A stretch of 64,000 nucleotides of DNA from Ignelater luminosus (lineage: Eukaryota > Arthropoda > Insecta > Coleoptera > Elateridae): positions 17,972-81,971 of the forward strand of contig VTPC01003962.1 in the NCBI GenBank assembly GCA_011009095.1, written 5' to 3'. The position numbers and the translations under genes are program-made. The notes under the pieces are model-generated. The model made no database searches. It was given only the letters and a program-made list of their open reading frames with translations, and was not told where the DNA came from. Shown in pieces: positions 9,691-22,273 of the stretch. Position 1 is the stretch's first letter. Each line of letters starts with the position of its first letter.

Positions 9691-12600
9691 ACTAGTAGGT
9701 GCTACCTGACTCAGTTATGAAATGCTACGTCTTAATCTTGCACCATAACTACCCATCCTGGTTTCTTCATTTGTCTTAAATCCATCTATATACCAGATCA
9801 GAATCTGTCTGCAGGAAGCTTGGAACTGCACTTTTTTAAAAAGTCTTTCTATAGTAACCTTAAAGTTCTTTTAAGTACGATAAGTTGAAGTAATTTCTGA
9901 TTTTATGCCTGTCGTAATATTCTTTGTAAACAGTAATATTTATTCATAGTAATACAATATAATAATAGATTATTACGTCAAATCAAACAAAACAATCAAA
10001 ACAAAGTCAAATAAGACCTCAATATCACTACACCATTCTTTTTTTGTAAAAACAAACAACAAACCAAACCAACATAGTCCAAGCTACAGAATTTCCGACT
10101 GTTAAGTTTCTTAGATAGCCCATCTACCAGGTTCCGGAAAAGAAGACACCAATTTTGTTTCCTACAACTTAAAAGAGTTCTTTACCAAAAAGCAATGTTT
10201 ATACTATGTACCATCACCATATTTACATGTAGCATATTTTGGTTGCAGAGATGATTGGCTTGAAAGAATTGTTGCAAACGACACCTTTTACATCAAGCAC
10301 TTTATCAGCTTCTAATTAACTAAAATATCGATTCTTTTGTTAAAAAGTCGGTTTTATAAGAATAGTAGTGTTGGTACAGTAAATAGTGTTTTACTAAGGA
10401 CTGATAAGCCTCAGGGATTTTGCCTAGATGTTTGGCCATTTGGCCTTTCAGACTTGGGTATGAATGAAATAAGAAAACTCTGCAAGTAGGTCAGTACCTT
10501 CTTGCTTTTATATGTTATTACCTTTTTGAAACTTGTTCAGTTGGTTGTGGAGACTTTCCTACTAGCTCTACAGCGTCCCAGGTTACCAAAGCAGTTCCTC
10601 AATAATATTCGACCTACGAAAGTGCACTCTAGAAAGTTTTTTCATTGTTTTGTGTTAGTAAATTTCCCTGATGTAGTTTAAAATGACCCTATACATTTTT
10701 GGGTATTTTTAGAGAGAATACTCTGAAAAGAGATACATCTAGGACTAGTAACGACCTTCTAGCAAAATTTTTTGCAGGATTTTTCTTTGGCCTTTCCTCA
10801 TTATTTTATTGTGTTAAATCATTGCGTTTCTGTATTGTAGACTCTTTAGCTTTGTTCTTGGTACCTCTTTTCTCTTGTTGGCAAAGAAGACTGATAAATT
10901 GAAAACATAATAAAGTATAATGAACCCAAACACATCATTCAGATTGTTGCTTACGGGTCGGTATCGTACTTGCTGTAAGGTTAGGTATTTTGGCAACAGT
11001 ATCAAGATCTTATGTGCGTCATCTATTACCAGTTCAAAAGTACATGTGACAATATTTAAAACGCCAAGATTTTAAGCACACAAGACAAGCGCTTGATGCA
11101 TTAGTATGTTTAGCAAGCATATGGAAGAAGAGAAATTCTCAGAAATGACAAAAACACTATGCATTGTTTTACAGATTTTTCCGCGTGAAGAATCGTAGAA
11201 GTTTGACCGAATTTAGATATTACCACCATCAATTCTTTTTAGAATTAGCATTGTAATTTAGATGTTGATTTAAAATGGAATGGCCCTCACTCTTTAGGAA
11301 TCTTTGGCGATTGTTATTCGTTTCATTAGTTTCACTATTAGTACTAATCTTAAATATGATTATCTAAAGCAATTAGTTTGTAACAAATGATTATATGAAG
11401 CGATAACTAATTATTATTTGAAGTAAACAGTTTTCTACATCGATTTTATTGGTATTTAAGTTAAAACAAAAGAATTTTTGATAAATTCACTGGGAATACT
11501 GTAATTTGTTCAGAGCTTTTTAATTATTTACTTTAAATTCCGAACAGTTGACAGTCTTTCCTTGAAAACGTAAAAATTACTTACAAAAATCTGAAATCAA
11601 ATTGCATTTTAATTTTTCAAGAAAGAAACCATTACATGAAATCTAACATTAAACAAGCTTAGCACGTCTTCGTTCCACCTTAACGGAATTATTTATAATT
11701 TCTTCTGAAATTTGACCTTGATCACATACGTTCTGCGCTTTTAAATGAATTTCTTTTTCTGTAAGAAATAATGGTTCCCATGCAAAGATATTTTAAAGAA
11801 ATTATTATGCGAAGCTTTCTTAAGGTGCAGTGTCAAGCAGAAGCAGGTGAAGCAAAAGTCCGTTTTCTGTATAAATTTGACTTATGTGCGTATGTTACAA
11901 TGGTTTCCTGTGAAAACTTTCATGTCATTGCGGTTTTGTGTAAAAATAAAATTAGTAGAAAATGGTTTGGGTATACGTTGAGTATATCATGAGATTGAAG
12001 AAAGAATTAATCATAAATATCCTTTCAGTCAAAACGAATGTCTTTGATTACTTTTTTTATTATTATTTAAAAAACAATTAATTTTTACTTTATAATAAAA
12101 CTGAATATCGGCTATATAATTTGAGGACCTCTGACATACATAATTCTTTTCGTAAACCTCTGTCTTTAACTAAAACGGGACTTCTGAGATTTTATAACAA
12201 CTCATCCTCTTCACTAATGGAAAAGCGAAATACAGTAGCTTTTCCTTTCAAGTTTTTATATAAGAAGATCTTGCTTTTAGAGCCAACGTTTTCAAAAATA
12301 TTTTTTGTTTACAGGTTACACCATCAAGGAGATTCAACAACTCTAGAACGCCAGCAAGATGGGCAGGGGCCTCGTTGGGTTGTGACGAGGTATACACATT
12401 ATAGCACGCGCGAACATATTTTATGTGATTTCAATTGTGCCTTGGCCTCTACAATTTGGGCAAACAGACATACGCAATACGCTCTGCCATATTTCTCCTT
12501 AATTTTCTCAGCTATAACTCCACGACTGAAGTGATGTTCAATCTACAATACACAGAGGGCGAAGAAAAAACCTCTCAAAATAACCTGTGGTGGTCTACAA

Positions 12601-13318
12601 TCGTGTAGTTGGTGTGATTCTGTAACGTTGTGGCTTTTTCAGTTTTTCGGTTTGCAATCAGTTGTAATAAAAACTGGGGTGACGGCTGAAGTCCCCTTCC
12701 TCGACCTCAACAATATCCTAGATTCAACCTTTCTAGCCATAACTAATACGTAGTATCATTAACAAATTTGCCATCAAAACCAATATTTCAGTCATTTTTA
12801 ACAACAAAAGTAAATCGCGTTACCATTCAGAAAGTCTCCGGTTTTTCTTTCTTTTCTTTTTGCCGTGTTTCCTTTTTGCCGTTCTTCGCCGTTTGTTGAA
12901 AAGAAGTTGATTTCACTGATTCCAGCAAGGCTATGACCTCAATCAGATGATCATTTATAGCGTACCCCAGGATTGAGGACTCCATTTAGAGAAGACATTG
13001 TAATGGTGCCCATCGGTTTACTTCGCTAAGAAACATTAAGAAAGTCGGTTGGGAAAAATGGGCATCAAGACTAAGTTTTAAGTTCAAAAAACCCTAGTTA
13101 TGCCTCTGATAATGATGAAAGCAACAGACTGATGGCACAACCTGTTGGGTGCTTTAAATCGATCGGATCTTTGGGTAATACATGCCGGAATTTGTTTAAG
13201 AATATGCTAGTAAACTCCGCCACTGTTTGATGTTCTATGAAACTTTTTAGTAGTTCGTAATTCACGTGCCGTTACTAGACCGCACTGCACCATAGACTTT
13301 TCGTACTATTTTATCAGG
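9691..13318. other. AT-rich DNA, no gene recognised
   Basis: Several frames of 60-137 codons occur (the longest at 12121-12534), but none shows a conserved motif, a signal peptide or convincing splice boundaries. Confidence 0.35.
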
Positions 13319-16300
13319 GCCGGCTTAACCGGTAGGACAAGGAGACAGCCCCCAGAGGCAGCCAAATTTCTGTAGTAGCCAAGATTTGAAACTAATAAAT
13401 ACTATTTAATGATTTTGCATTGAATAAAGACATAAGACCAATAAGAAATAAGTTATGATAGTAATCAGAGCTAGGACCAGCTTAATTATAAAGTTAGTAG
13501 GCTTTTGGTCATTGGCGTTCTGTTTATCTCTTGCCTTATTGTTATTACCTTTGGCATTCAATTGAAGCTGTCAGGTATGTAACCAGTGGCGGGTAAATAT
13601 GTCTTGGGATCTGAAATCCATGTTTCTGGGGATACACAAGAATAGTTGTAAAGTTTCTAATAAATAATAGAAATTCCATTAGTGGAATTATAAATTTAGA
13701 AAGTATCTGGAGTTTTCTTACACGTGAAACAAAAACAGAACTTCTAACGTTTATTATTTCTGTTGCACAAGAAGCCCAAGAGTCTTCTTGTCCACTTATC
13801 AGTAACGTAACCACAAAAAAAAGTTAGAATCGGTGTCTTGCCTTGAAATCTCTAAAGAACAGTGGTCTTACAAGGGCTTAAAAGTTCACAAGAGTTCGTG
13901 GTTTGTGAGAACCTAAAGAACCGCAAGAATTCAAGACATTACAAAGACTGTAAACCTAAAACAACCTAAAAGGCTACAAAAACCTGTATGTTTGCAGAAA
14001 TCTAAATCATTCAGAAACTAAGGATCTCACAAGAATCCAGAGACTTGAGGAGATTTTAGATAACCATGACAACCCAAAAATATCATCTAAAGTATACAAG
14101 GCCCCGCCTACAAAAATCAGGCAGTACACAAAAACATCGGGGAAGGTCAGCAAGGGGGATTTTGTAGGAAGACACAAATCAAGGTAGATTTGATCACCTT
14201 TCAAAATCAGAGAACTACTAACAGATTGGTTTGAAATACTATGAGATTCTATCAAGACAGAAAGTCACGGTTATCGGATCGCAGAATTTAGCATCAATCA
14301 GAATTAATATGCCAATAGGTTTCTTTGACCTGGAAAGGTCTTTTTGAGATTATTAGCTGATTAATCTTTCCAAAATCTAAATTGGATATCTTTTAGTTTG
14401 GTCACCATGCAATCAATGGATAAAGGTGTCTCTCGTGCCCATACTGAATTTAAAGCTCCATGGTGAGTTAGTAATTTATTATAGAAGAACGGATAGAGCA
14501 AACTGAAACTTATAGAAATCATGAAAACTCATATTTAATAGTCTTCCTTCTACCTTTTTTTAGCGGAAATTATAAATTAGTGCTATAATCTTCTACTTAC
14601 TTTTAGTTTTGATACTTTTTCAATTGTCTTTTAAGCTTTAAGTCTTACTTTTAAGGGCTTTACTTCTTATTTGTAATTAAATTGTAATTTCTTTTCCGTT
14701 GTTATTATCTGCTGATCTGCGTTTTGCTTTTGTATGGAGGTTTCAAAAGCAAGATTGAGTAGCGTGGAGAAAAGACGTCGTCTTGACTAATTTAGATCAG
14801 TTTAATTTAGTTTATTTGGTTTGTGTCTGACGTTCTCTCTTCTGATTCTGAATCCATTTTGATACTCTCCCATAACTTTTCCAAAATATGCCTTTAAGCC
14901 ATTTAAAACACTTTTACCAATTGTATTTCAAGATTAAAACACTGAAAACTTTTTGAGATTAAATCAGCTTCTTACATCACTATTAGTTACAATTTCTAAG
15001 ACTTTTTAATAAAATGACAATAGCAGACTAGTACAATCGAATTAGAATTTGCACATTATTGGAAAAGCTTTGGCATTTCCGGAAATAAATCTTTTATCTT
15101 CATAACTATAGATTAATTTGCTCGGTAACACGCATTTAATAAAAAATACAAAACAATAAATTTTTACATAACCAAGAGTTTTAGACCAGGCGTTTACTTT
15201 CGGGCATCTTAACATTACGGATGTAGGTAATTTAGAATTCGTTTCACTGCGAAAGTGTATTTTGAATATTAAAATGTTTTAACCAAAAACAGACATGGAT
15301 TTGCATTTAAAATTTATTACATGATATGATACTGCTTAAAAGCTGCAGCATTTAAGTTGCAAATTATATCTGTCTTAAATAAGACAGGAATTCAGCTTCT
15401 ACAGAATATTAAAAGTATTATTATTTTTTTAAATTACTATTATTATTTTTATATAGATACTTCTATATTACAGTATTTGAACATCAAAAACAACCACGTT
15501 TTTACAATAAAAATGTATAAATATTGTAATGTGGTTAATTTATGAGCGTCTTGTAATTATTTTTTTCTTAATATCCTATAGTTAATCTAGAGATAGTTAC
15601 AATTTGTTAATAAAACGGTAGTACGAGTAATTATGTCAAAAATTACTTCAGAAAAATTTGGAAGCAATAAAAACTTATAATGTTAATGAACGAGCTTATC
15701 TGTAAGATAAATAATAGCCTAATTATATAAATTATACCTCTACTAATTGATGTGCCAGGTCATTAATTTCGAATTTTTTAGTTTACGACTACCGAATTAC
15801 GAACATTATGTACATAAAAAGAAGAATTTAGAGCTTGATTTTTAAATTTTACAATGAGAAGAACTAAAGATGCACGAGCATCGTCGGTCAAATAAAAAGA
15901 ATCTCCATATCAAATCATCTACGTTTAGCATTGGACGTTTTGCTATAAGAACGTTTTTTATCTGATCTACCTATTTTTTCTTCTGGTTTTTTATTTTGTT
16001 TCTATAATTATCAGAAAATTTCTTTAATGAAAAAATATTTACAATTGGGATTAAAGGAAATTAAAATGATATTTAAAGTAATACAAAGTTCAAAACCCGT
16101 TACATAACTCATAAAATATTTTACAGTTGTATCAACTAACTATTAATTATCTTTAATAACAAATTAGAAAAATAGAAATAGGGTTTGTCATTTTATTATA
16201 CAAAGAATAACGGGAAGCATCTCGCTTGGAGGTAGAAATATTTATTTAGCTTCTACTGATTGAATTGAAAATAAATATATTTTCTTCAAAATGAAACCAA

Positions 16301-19300
16301 AAATGGACTTGAAACTGTAATCTCTAACCGTATATTATTGATTTTAACATTTCAAATAGGTACCTATTTTAACAAATTCTAAGAAAGAGCATTATATTGT
16401 GCACTAACATACAAGTACCTATATTATTTGTTCTCAAAATAAAGCAACCGGTATTTCCAACAGCATTACTAATCTCCTTGTAAAGGGTTTTTTAACACCC
16501 CCACTTTTAATTATCTTTCTTGTAACTACTGTAAGTGAGTACTTTTAGAAATCGCACAGTTTTGGAAAGAAATTTGAAGTGATTTATCTCATAATTTATA
16601 CGTTTTTAAAAGTGGTTAACGTGAGCTAAGGTAATTATTTATATTTATTTTGATAATTTGTAATTAAGACGATTAACTTTTCTCAATTCTACTCTGTTTT
16701 TGCTTTACGAAGTACAAAGAATTTGCCTCTTAAATATCCCTTCGGAAATATATACCGTATTCTTCGACAAACATAAATTTAGTATAACTCCTTTTACTTT
16801 AGATACTTGTAAAGGAATTCGTGCCCCCAGCTAGATTTAGCTAATTAGTTTTAATAATTTTAAAAATGTACTATTATTACGTTTTTGCTATTTCATGTTA
16901 TAACTCTTTGTGCTTAGTCAAGCAAGAATATTATTGATACCATGTGTTTTTCGTAATTTCATTGTAACTTCTAATTGTATTATTTACTCTTTCTATTATT
17001 AGTATGTACATTTGTAAACAAATCTCTATTATTATGAATAATAATGGACTAATGGTTTTTGGCTAATCATTGCAATAATAAAATTATCAAGATTTAAAAA
17101 TATAAACGACGCTATCCATACAATGACATCTACAGTCAATTATAAATAATGAATAATACTTTAAACATCATTGCCATCTATAAAATCAACCTTGAACTAA
17201 GGAAAATTCCAGAATACAATGACGTCATACATGATTGACGTTCGTGCGTCATACCTTAACAGTGGCGTTACATAGTATTTCTCAATTTGTCGCACTGAAA
17301 TGAAAGTTCGTTTTGTTTGTAAAATAAATTCATAAACCAAATGTTAACTCTAATTTAAACATTACATTATATTGTTTACAATCATATTAAATAGGAATTT
17401 AGGTTATCTTTAGGTTTCGAATTCTTATTATTTTCAGTCAATTTATTTTTGATTAAGGAAATAATGACTCATTAAGTACGTATACACATAAATAGAATTT
17501 GCCGGTAAAACTATTATTAGCTGTTTCTAGTACACTTCTCGGCCTTTCTAGGACTTCCGTAATTTCCTGTACTTGGATTTAATTATTTCCATTTATTGTA
17601 TGGTAAATCAGAATATGCAGTAGCGTAGTGTGTCTACGTTTTTATTTTATTCAAACCAAGAAAACTTTTAAATTTATGTTGTTGAATAATAATTATTTAA
17701 TTATTTTTTGTACGCCACCTGAAAAGAAAAACGTTTCACGGTAAAGGTTTATTAGGTTGATTTAAATAAAAATTAACTCAAAAAAGTGCATATCTACATA
17801 CAAAGATAAAATAGTGGAAATATCAAATAAAATTTCTGTTTTATTGTAGTTATAATAACTTCTTTTGAAACTTGATATTATTTAATACTGTTGCATCAAG
17901 AGCAGGAGCTTTATATCTACCTGATGCTTCGCACGTAGTACTATCACGTTCTCGTGCATTGAATGCAACTATTATAATTTTTCAAATTACTTTTCCAAGT
18001 AGGAATCAAGAATTCTATCAAAACTGAATAAATTATCACTTTAGGATGCAATAGATATCTATATCAGAAAAGCGACGTAAACGACTCCATGGAAAAATTT
18101 GCATCAATCGACTTATATGGTATTACGACTTCATGGCAAATACCCATCTTATAACCGCTCTGCGAAATAGCAGACTATATTTTTCCAAAAAATGAGAAGT
18201 AATAAAGAAATATAAAAATTCATTAGTAATGTATTTTGCAGAATAACAACTCAATTTGAATAATTTATTGTTTGCTGTACTTTCTAATATGGACCAAACC
18301 AAATGGTCTACATCTATCTACCTCATATAGTTAAGATTATAACAGTATCGATACCTACTTTAATCCTTTTTATTTTCTTTTGCTAATGTGACGCTGTTTA
18401 TTCATGAATCAAATGAACTTGTTCTATAGTTTTGCAAAAAAGCTCTAGAATTTTATAAATCAGCTTGTCTTATTATCTCCATTACACTCGGTGGAAAACA
18501 ATTCATCATTCAGAAAGGATTATCTCATCATTAAGGTGTAGTTGGGTAAAAATGAGCGCATTTGCGAACCACATAAATTACGAAGTATGATTACTATACA
18601 TTGAGAAACGGGAGAGATTTGTTGGTTATGATTTTGACTAAATCTAATCTTGCACTGTTGCACGAAGATAAGATTTTGCAAACCACCGCGATGCTTTTGC
18701 TACAACTACAGCTTATTTTGATCTTAGGATCCCGCCACATAACTTGTGCTATAGCATCCTCGATACGTTCAATTAATTGGTAAGATTGTTCTATAGGGAG
18801 GTAACATCGATGTAGCGACCGCAACCAGATTAATTGGCGAAAACAAAATTTGTCTATCTTGTTTTGTTTCCCTGTTAAAAGCAAAAACTCAAAATCTAAG
18901 ATTTTCTCTAAAGTGCTGCCATCATTTGTCTGTCGAAATAATACTTTTGTCCAGGAGGAGTAATCGCATCGCCATCTATGATTTTTGAGTTAAAAGAATC
19001 TCTTTAAATGCAAGTCATAGTTGGCTTAGCCACTATCAGAAAAAGAGTTTCACTGACTTCAACAATAAGACTTGATAAGTGTCTATAATTTGAAAGAGGC
19101 CAAGATCATTTTCAAGAATCAATGTAACAAACAATATCTCGAAAAGGAGATTCTAAAAAGTAGCAAACCATGAAGACGAAAATAACCGTAATCCTTTAGT
19201 AACCATTTTATCAAACAGTTGACGTATATATCTCAAATATTCATGCACTCTAGCTGTGTTATGTACTGGTGTCCCATCTTAGGACTAATTTCTTTCGCAT

Positions 19301-19775
19301 ACTACCGCAATTGTTGTTTTCACGACCTATTATGTTTTAGAATCTCCTTCTCAGATTATTGTATGTTAGGCCTACTTTTGGAAATATCTTTGGCATTTTT
19401 CTAAAAATAGATACATCAAACTAATTATTGAAAAAGTTTTAGGGTTATATTCCTGATAGAGGCGAAGCCAAATATGATTTTTGTTTAAAAAAGTTTAAAT
19501 TTTCCTTAAACCCAAAACATTATAGGTGACAGTAAAATTCTAAATAAAACCATGTTGTAGTTGTTATATTATTACTATAGTGATGACCAGACGACGAGGC
19601 AGATCCCCAGAAACACTAGATACTGAACCAGGAGCAATATCTATTGACACTTGTTGTACTATACAAATACCATTGGAGTGATTTCCCGTTAACATTTCGT
19701 TTACGCGTACTGTCTTATTATTGGCTGGCCAGTTAAGAACGCCACCTGTACTTATAGGGATTTGTGGTCTGGTAA
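13319..19775. other. AT-rich DNA, no gene recognised
   Basis: CAGGGCCGGCTTAACC at 13317-13332 looks like a hAT-type terminus, but no partner end was found. Around 13850-14050 the short words 'acctaaa', 'caagaat' and 'aaagact' recur loosely, suggesting a decayed short-unit repeat. Frames at 13545-13814, 14007-14255 and 18594-18884 were inspected and not recognised. Confidence 0.35.
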
Positions 19776-20434
19776 TGACCCTGTCATAGTTTATACCTTA
19801 CAGAATCAGTTGGATCACTTCCCCTACATTTTGTCTTCCACTTCAAAAAACTCGCGGTCTATGCGCAGATCACTATTTCCTGTCCGAAAGTAGAGGGATA
19901 AAAAACATTCACATAACCTAACCTTAACCTTCAAAGAAATAATCTCATAAAAGCTTGTATTATTTGAGTGAAATCAACTTGCATATTCTGTAAGTGATGG
20001 TTACTCGAAACCGAAACGTTGTACAGGAATTTTGTTAGCGTATTTTAATAGAGAACAAAAAGTGGCAATGGAAAAGTGGTTTTAGTTTTCCAATAATCTT
20101 TTCAAATAAATGAAAGAAAAAATAATAACGAAAATCGAGAAATCTACTTTTTTTTAAATATCTCTGAGACTATCCAAGATATCTAGATTTTGCAAACCCA
20201 GCAAAAAGGTCCTATAAATAGCCAACTTTCATCCCATTTAACCGATGCTGTATTTCTTACCGTTTCCAAGATCCCCATGCTGTGCATCCTTATCTTGGAC
20301 ACACTGTATAATGTCCCCTACAAGCGCGCGGTCTACAGGTTAGCGTGCGCAGACCGAAAACCAGGAACACGAAAGATCAAAAGAACCGCTCTAAATGATC
20401 CAGCTGATTCTGTAAGGTATAAACTGTGACCCTG
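19776..20434. mobile_element. TIR element interrupted by a transposon end fragment
   Basis: A block of about 42 bp at 19783-19828 (gtttataccttacagaatca) recurs inverted at 20392-20434, where the outer end is CCCTG followed by TATA. Further paired GC-rich blocks (gcggtctatgcgcaga at 19855; gcggtctacag and tgcgcagaccg at 20328-20358) support a foldback element. Its centre is occupied by a right-end fragment of the family found whole at 27523-28516. Confidence 0.5.
19996..20306 (+). mobile_element. Right-terminal fragment of the 27523 family (copy A)
   Basis: It matches the right arm of the 994-bp element at 27523-28516, from the 'ggttactcgaaac' block through 'tttgcaaaccc' to the end at ACACTG followed by TA (20307-20308). 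The left part is absent. The tip includes the core written here as CTTACCGTTTCCAAGATCCC. Confidence 0.8.
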
Positions 20435-20436
20435 TA

Positions 20437-21862
20437 TAGATTTATGACAATTAATTCGCCAGGAAAATAATGGCAACACTTCTCTGCTTATATAACAGAA
20501 AAACAAAAAAAAGATCACCAAATTTTTTTGACTAATGAACTTGACTTGAAAAATTAGAAAAGTACAATGCAAACTTCTAGCTCTACTTCCAATATTAATC
20601 GAGATATCCCATCAATACATCATACATCAAAAATGGAACATACTGTATACTTCTCAAAAAATGTTTTTCCCACGTCTACATCAAAGAATGTGAACTTCGG
20701 GGCTAATTCAAGACAATTTTATGGAGATGCTGACTGGTTCTTAACTCAATGACCTTGTAAACAAAATGTTTAAATGGGAATTGATTTGGTGATATATTAC
20801 CTTAATGCAACGATAAGTAAGTTGGTTTGGTTAAGATCAATTTTAGGTTAACTTATGTAATATTTTGCAGTAAAACAAGACCTAACTTCATTACCTGTAA
20901 TAACCCCAATATTTTATGTTAAAAACATGTTGTTATCAATCCTAAAACATAGCCAAAAAGTCGAAGGCCTTTTTACATGTACAGTATCAGTAAATTCTTA
21001 CCATCAAAGTTGATTTAAAAGTTTAGGCTAGGTTGGGTTTTGATTTGGAGTAGATCTTTAGATGTTCTAAACCTAATGGACGTACTATGTAAGCTAATAA
21101 ACTTATAAGGAAAATATTAAGTTACAATTTAGTTACTTTTTACAAAAATTAGTTGGGTTAACTTTGACAAAGTTAAATTTCTCACTGTGTCTTATCTTTG
21201 TTCCTTGACGTTAGTGTCAAATATCTGCTCTCTAATCTTGTGAACTAAGTTTGTCGCTTGTTTTTCAAAACACTTTTTAACATAAATGTCTCTAACGATT
21301 AATGATTAAAATTATTACTGTTAGTAATGAACCCATTATCTAACATCCTTAAATTTGTTTTTCTTTGACAGCCGTAAATAAACTATTGCTTTGTGCTTGC
21401 CTATCGGCTTGTGTTACAAACTTTATCCTCGTGGAAAATAATATCCATTACATGCTCGCTAAATAACTATTACTTGATAATTGATTTCAGTTTTGTCAAA
21501 ATTTTCTTCAAAAAAAAGACAAAAAAGGTAATGCATGTTAAGTGTAAAAGAATTAGGGTCTGTAGGTGCTGTAATTTTAAAACAGATTTTACTACAATAT
21601 GCATACTGAAGGCATATTTATCACAGGTTTATATAATAGTTTTAATTTTTAAATTAAATTTCTCTTTTTTAATTTGATTTTTAAGTTTAGTGACTTTCTC
21701 TGTTTATTTCATTTTTTTCTTGATACATTATTCAACTAAATGGATTTTATATGAGGAAGGTTTATATTAATTCGTTGTAAAATTATTATCTTGTTAAACA
21801 TTTCAGTGTTGATAAGTAAAAAATCTGATTACGGATGAAATCGTAATGTTACGCCACTGTTG
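20437..21862. other. Upstream of PPP1R15, nothing else recognised
   Basis: AT-rich sequence. An acceptor-like tract, aaacatttcag, lies near 21801, but no exon could be supported. Confidence 0.35.
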
Positions 21863-21879
21863 AATGGAATTATTAGTAA

Positions 21880-21887
21880 TGACGTCA
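21880..21887. promoter_or_regulatory. Perfect CRE/ATF palindrome TGACGTCA
   Basis: TGACGTCA lies 387 bp upstream of the PPP1R15 start codon. In mammals GADD34 (PPP1R15A) is induced by bZIP factors of the integrated stress response through a CRE/ATF-type site, so this position is plausible for a promoter element. The transcription start is not visible and there is no clear TATA box, so the role is inferred. Confidence 0.5.
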
Positions 21888-21954
21888 CAATACGTAGTAA
21901 ATTGCTACGCCGCAGTAAGCCTACGTGATGTTTCCTATTATTCTTTAACACAAA

Positions 21955-22250
21955 ATGGAAGTATGAAAACGCAAGTAGTAGAGTGTCAAAGTATTTTCGA
22001 AATAATGGAGAAAATAATAAATAGTGAAGTGTCTGTTAGTGAAATTGGAAAATCGTTTAATATTATATCTGTGGAAAGCAAAATTTTGGGTAAAAGAGGT
22101 CTACATTGTCTAAAAATTCGATCATTTCAAACAAGTGGAGGTCAAACTTCAACAGTTAAACATTGGCGAAATAATCGACATTGGAACCTAAAGCATAGAA
22201 TCTGTAGAAAAAGGGTTTGTGCTTTTAACCACTGTTGTTTTAGAGTTTAA
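21955..22250 (+). promoter_or_regulatory. Overlapping upstream ORFs in the putative PPP1R15 leader
   Basis: A four-codon ORF, ATGGAAGTATGA (21955-21966), overlaps a second ATG at 21963 that opens a 95-codon ORF ending at 22250. That stop is 23 bp before the main start. GADD34 and ATF4 mRNAs of mammals use upstream ORFs to stay translated when eIF2-alpha is phosphorylated. The layout here is compatible, but neither the leader boundaries nor splicing can be seen from genomic sequence. The longer ORF encodes no recognised domain. Confidence 0.4.
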
Positions 22251-22273
22251 AAATAAAATACAATATATCAAAA

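Noticed and set aside
12121..12534. 137-codon frame as a gene
   Set aside because: No conserved motif, no plausible start (the frame opens at TTG) and mixed composition. Probably chance.
13317..13400. hAT transposon starting at CAGGGCCGGCTTAACC
   Set aside because: No matching opposite terminus or 8-bp duplication could be found.
18594..18884. 96-codon minus-strand frame, with overlapping plus frame
   Set aside because: Not recognised; both strands are open over the same stretch, which is common in AT-poor islands by chance.
21864..22250. 128-codon frame upstream of PPP1R15 as a separate protein-coding gene
   Set aside because: No recognisable domain. It begins upstream of the CRE, and its in-frame ATG at 21963 is better explained as an upstream ORF. 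Kept only as a regulatory candidate.
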